64,000 bases of DNA from Cohaesibacter sp. (GTDB lineage Bacteria; Pseudomonadota; Alphaproteobacteria; Rhizobiales; Cohaesibacteraceae): the NCBI GenBank assembly GCA_025800145.1, contig JAOXSH010000130.1, positions 1-64,000 on the forward strand. Reading direction: 5' to 3'. Below the pieces are notes generated by a model, which saw only the letters and a program-made list of their open reading frames with translations, did no database searches and was not told where the DNA came from. Positions 61,571-64,000 of the stretch are shown here, one piece after another. A program made the translations under genes and the position numbers. Each line of letters begins with the position of its first letter. Positions within the stretch are counted from its first letter, which is position 1.

Positions 61571-62248
61571 TCAATCTGGCTCGCGCAGGCTATAGCCCGA
61601 CCCACGAATGGTTTGCAGCAAAGCAGGCTCAAAGCCTTTGTCAATTTTGGCTCTGAGGCGAGAGATATGCACATCAATCACGTTGGTCTGGGGATCGAAA
61701 TGATAATCCCAGACATTTTCCAGCAACATGGTGCGCGTTACAACCTGTCCGGCATTTTTCATCAGATATTCCAGCAGGCGAAATTCGCGCGGCTGCAAGA
61801 TGATTTGCTCCCCGGCTCGCTTGACTGTATGGGCAAGCCGGTCCAATTCCAGATCGGCCAAGCGATAGGTGGTGGTGACTTCTGAGGGGCTGCGTCTGCG
61901 GGCCATCACCTCAATGCGTGCCAACAGCTCGGAAAATGCATAAGGCTTGGTGAGGTAATCATCACCACCAGCGCGAAGGCCCGTGACCCGATCATCCACT
62001 TCGCCCAAGGCAGAGAGAATCAGAACCGGAGTTTCATCCCCCTCTGTCCGACGCTGTTCGATGATGGATAATCCATCCCGCTTTGGCAGCATCCGGTCGA
62101 CAATCATCACGTCATAGGAATGGGAAGCGGCCAGTTTATAACCTTCATCGCCATCGGCGGCATGGTCGCAAGCATGTCCGGCCTCTTTGAGGCCCTTTAC
62201 CAGATAAGCAGCTGCTTCTGTGTCGTCTTCAATGATCAGAATATGCAT
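61571..62248 (-). CDS. OmpR/PhoB-family response regulator
   Basis: This 225-residue regulator has a receiver domain with Asp8, Asp9 and phosphoacceptor Asp51 (MIVDRMLPKRDG), the conserved Thr/Ser region and Lys in DDYLTKPYAFSEL. A C-terminal winged helix (RLADLELDRLAHTVKRAG to the end) follows. It is the partner of the kinase encoded next. CAACATAGGATAGG precedes the ATG. A stable terminator lies in the 138-base gap between degP and this gene. Pairs like this next to a DegP-type protease often control envelope stress genes, but that is only contextual. Confidence 0.9.
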   Translation of the reverse strand: MHILIIEDDTEAAAYLVKGLKEAGHACDHAADGDEGYKLAASHSYDVMIVDRMLPKRDGLSIIEQRRTEGDETPVLILSALGEVDDRVTGLRAGGDDYLTKPYAFSELLARIEVMARRRSPSEVTTTYRLADLELDRLAHTVKRAGEQIILQPREFRLLEYLMKNAGQVVTRTMLLENVWDYHFDPQTNVIDVHISRLRAKIDKGFEPALLQTIRGSGYSLREPD

Positions 62249-62330
62249 GGCCTATCCTATGTTGGATCCTGAATATCAATTCGTGCGAATTATATCGACA
62301 AATCTTTCAAATTGAAGGGAAAATCCATTA

Positions 62331-62362
62331 AAAAAGGGAAAGCTTTTCAGCTCTCCCTTTCT
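62331..62362. terminator. Terminator after the DegP-type gene
   Basis: AAAGGGAAAGC, loop TTTTCA, GCTCTCCCTTT (one mismatch) with T-rich flanks lies 25 bases past the minus-strand protease stop codon. Confidence 0.7.
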
Positions 62363-62386
62363 TTCATACTTTGAATGTCCAAGCGC

Positions 62387-63922
62387 TTATTTTTTCAAGG
62401 GCAAAGCCACAAAGCGAATGCCATTGCGGGCCTTGATGCGCATGAGGACGGTTTTGCGGCCATCTTCTTTCACTGCCGCAATCTGTTTTTTGACATCCGC
62501 GGCAGACTTAACATTTTTGCCTGCGACCGACTGGATGATATCCCCGGCACGCAAAGACTTTTCTGCTCCAATGCTTTGTGGTTCAACCTTGGCAATCAGC
62601 ACGCCATCGCCATCGGGGTTGGCCTGCAATTGCAGCCCGAACTCTTCCATCATTGCCGGTTTAACAGGCTCTTGGGGTTCTTGCTCACCGCTGGCCTGAC
62701 GTTCCAATTGTTCCGGGAAGAGGCCAAGATTAACCGCGACTTCGATTTCCTTGCCATCACGCCAGACTGTCAGGGCAACATCGGTTTGTGGATCCTTGCG
62801 CCCAATTTCACGTGCCAATTCTCTGGTGGTTTTGACGATGGTGCCATCCACGGCCAGAATGACATCGCCGGGTTTGATGCCTGCTTTCTTGGCGGGGGAT
62901 GCATCATCAAGGCTGGTGACCATGGCCCCAGATGCCTCGGACAATCCCAGACTGTCGGCAATATCTTCACTCACGCCCTGAATGCGCACACCAAGCCAGC
63001 CACGTTTGACCTTGCCGCCATTTTTCAAATCCTTGATGACATCTTCCGCGACTTCGGCAGGAATGGCAAAAGCAATGCCAACATTGCCACCGGATGGTGA
63101 GAAAATCGCGGTGTTAACGCCAATCACCTCGCCTTTGAGGTTAAAGGTCGGGCCACCGGAATTGCCTTTGTTGACGGCTGCGTCAATCTGAATGAAGCTT
63201 TCATAATTGCGGGCATTGATGTCACGACCATGGGCGGAGACGATGCCTGCGGTTACCGTGCCGCCAAGACCGAAGGGGTTGCCAACCGCAACCACCCATT
63301 TCCCAACCGGCGGCAAGTCTTTGGCAAATTTCACATATGTGAATTTCTTTTTGCTGTCTTTTACCTTCAACAAAGCAAGGTCTGAGCGCGCGTCAGAACC
63401 GACCAGATCAGCGGCCAATTCTGTGCCATCATCCATGATCAGAGTAAATTCGCTGCCCTTATCGATCACATGATGGTTGGTGACGACAAAGCCATCATCG
63501 GAGATAAAGAAACCTGAGCCTTGAGACTGGCCATAGCGCGGTTTTGGGGCCGGGCGGTCTTCATTCTGGCCTTGTTGACCTTCGCCAAAACGGCGGAAAA
63601 ATCGATTGAATGGATGGTCTTTTGGCAGATCTTCAAAGCCGGGTATCCCCGGAATGCCAAAATTATTCTGGCCACCATCGCTGATTTTTGTTTTTACCTG
63701 TACGGACACCACCGCAGGCTTGACCGCTTTGACAAGGCCGGAAAAATCAACCGGAGCTGCCGGGGTGGTCACAGAGACCGCTTCAGCAGAGGCTGTTGGT
63801 TTGCCACTTATCAAGGTTGGCGCAGTTATGCCAGCCACAACGCCCAGAGCCAAAGCTGATGCCAGAAGGGTCTTTTTGACGGGTGTTTTTTGTGCAGGTT
63901 GGTTCCTGTCTGATTTGGTCAT
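62387..63922 (-). CDS. degP: DegP/HtrA-type periplasmic serine protease
   Basis: This 511-residue secreted protease has a signal or anchor segment (about residues 17-36), a trypsin-like domain and two PDZ domains (about 300-395 and 415-505). The catalytic triad is His151 (VVTNHHVID), Asp181 (DARSDLALLK) and Ser255 (NKGNSGGPT). The linker region with GIPGFEDLPKDHPFNRFF corresponds to the DegP LA loop. The length and paired PDZ domains fit Do/MucD-type quality-control proteases. The start at 63922 follows GGAGA; an upstream frame lacks a site. It is the last complete gene on this side of the window. Confidence 0.92.
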   Translation of the reverse strand: MTKSDRNQPAQKTPVKKTLLASALALGVVAGITAPTLISGKPTASAEAVSVTTPAAPVDFSGLVKAVKPAVVSVQVKTKISDGGQNNFGIPGIPGFEDLPKDHPFNRFFRRFGEGQQGQNEDRPAPKPRYGQSQGSGFFISDDGFVVTNHHVIDKGSEFTLIMDDGTELAADLVGSDARSDLALLKVKDSKKKFTYVKFAKDLPPVGKWVVAVGNPFGLGGTVTAGIVSAHGRDINARNYESFIQIDAAVNKGNSGGPTFNLKGEVIGVNTAIFSPSGGNVGIAFAIPAEVAEDVIKDLKNGGKVKRGWLGVRIQGVSEDIADSLGLSEASGAMVTSLDDASPAKKAGIKPGDVILAVDGTIVKTTRELAREIGRKDPQTDVALTVWRDGKEIEVAVNLGLFPEQLERQASGEQEPQEPVKPAMMEEFGLQLQANPDGDGVLIAKVEPQSIGAEKSLRAGDIIQSVAGKNVKSAADVKKQIAAVKEDGRKTVLMRIKARNGIRFVALPLKK

Positions 63923-64000
63923 TGGTTTATCTCCGCTCGGCTTTATAAAACATTGTTCATGCTTTGCGCTTATAGGCCACATCATTAGCCAGAAGGTAAA

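Overview
The window is chromosomal DNA of an alphaproteobacterium that denitrifies. The taxonomic clues are indirect: a fused TrpE-TrpG anthranilate synthase behind a Trp-rich leader peptide, a full-length GlnE, a kinase whose phosphotransfer region resembles DivJ/PleC, an ScfR-type short-chain acyl-CoA regulator, and AGAGCATTTT palindromes of the kind scattered through Hyphomicrobiales genomes. Genus is not determinable from the sequence. No tRNA, rRNA, CRISPR array, transposase or prophage gene was seen.

Region 1 (about 0.8-10.7 kb) holds an NAD(P)H-dependent flavoprotein reductase, a Crp/Fnr regulator of the Dnr/NnrR type and a DUF4202 protein on the plus strand, facing a minus-strand norCBQDEF cluster for cytochrome-c-type nitric oxide reductase. 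A broken nnrS follows. Region 2 (10.9-19.1 kb) is a tightly overlapped heme d1 operon: nirE, nirC, nirF, fused nirDL, nirG, nirH, nirJ, nirN and a CbiX/SirB-like chelatase. The enzyme that uses heme d1, NirS, is not in the window. Region 3 (19.5-24.4 kb) has a Sco1 copper chaperone, a small DM9-like secreted protein, UbiE/MenG, MenA, a PCu(A)C copper chaperone and a DUF2946 protein. Region 4 (24.7-36.3 kb) is a clade II (Sec-exported) nitrous oxide reductase cluster, nosZ-C1-C2-B-D-G-H-F-L-Y. It is followed on the minus strand by a thioredoxin-like protein, a pentapeptide-repeat protein and a second Sco1 (36.4-38.4 kb). Together these regions cover NO and N2O reduction, copper supply to CuA/CuZ and quinone synthesis. 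The nearby menA fits the idea that NosG/NosH draw electrons from menaquinol.

Region 5 (39-64 kb) is mostly housekeeping: a BASS-family transporter, a small secreted orphan, an amidase, trpE(G) with its attenuator, a chemotaxis receptor, a LuxR-type regulator with a degenerate receiver, an ScfR regulator behind four TTTGCAAA boxes, pepN, a DivJ/PleC-like histidine kinase, glnE, an OmpR/EnvZ-type two-component pair and a DegP-type protease.

The least expected feature is a dense population of short, non-coding, terminal-inverted-repeat elements, called families A to D here. They sit between genes throughout the nir/nos half, sometimes nested, and repeatedly begin exactly at a stop codon (nosB, nosL, the ScfR gene, the amidase). 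One copy replaces the 5' end of nnrS, which also carries a frameshift at a nine-base G tract.
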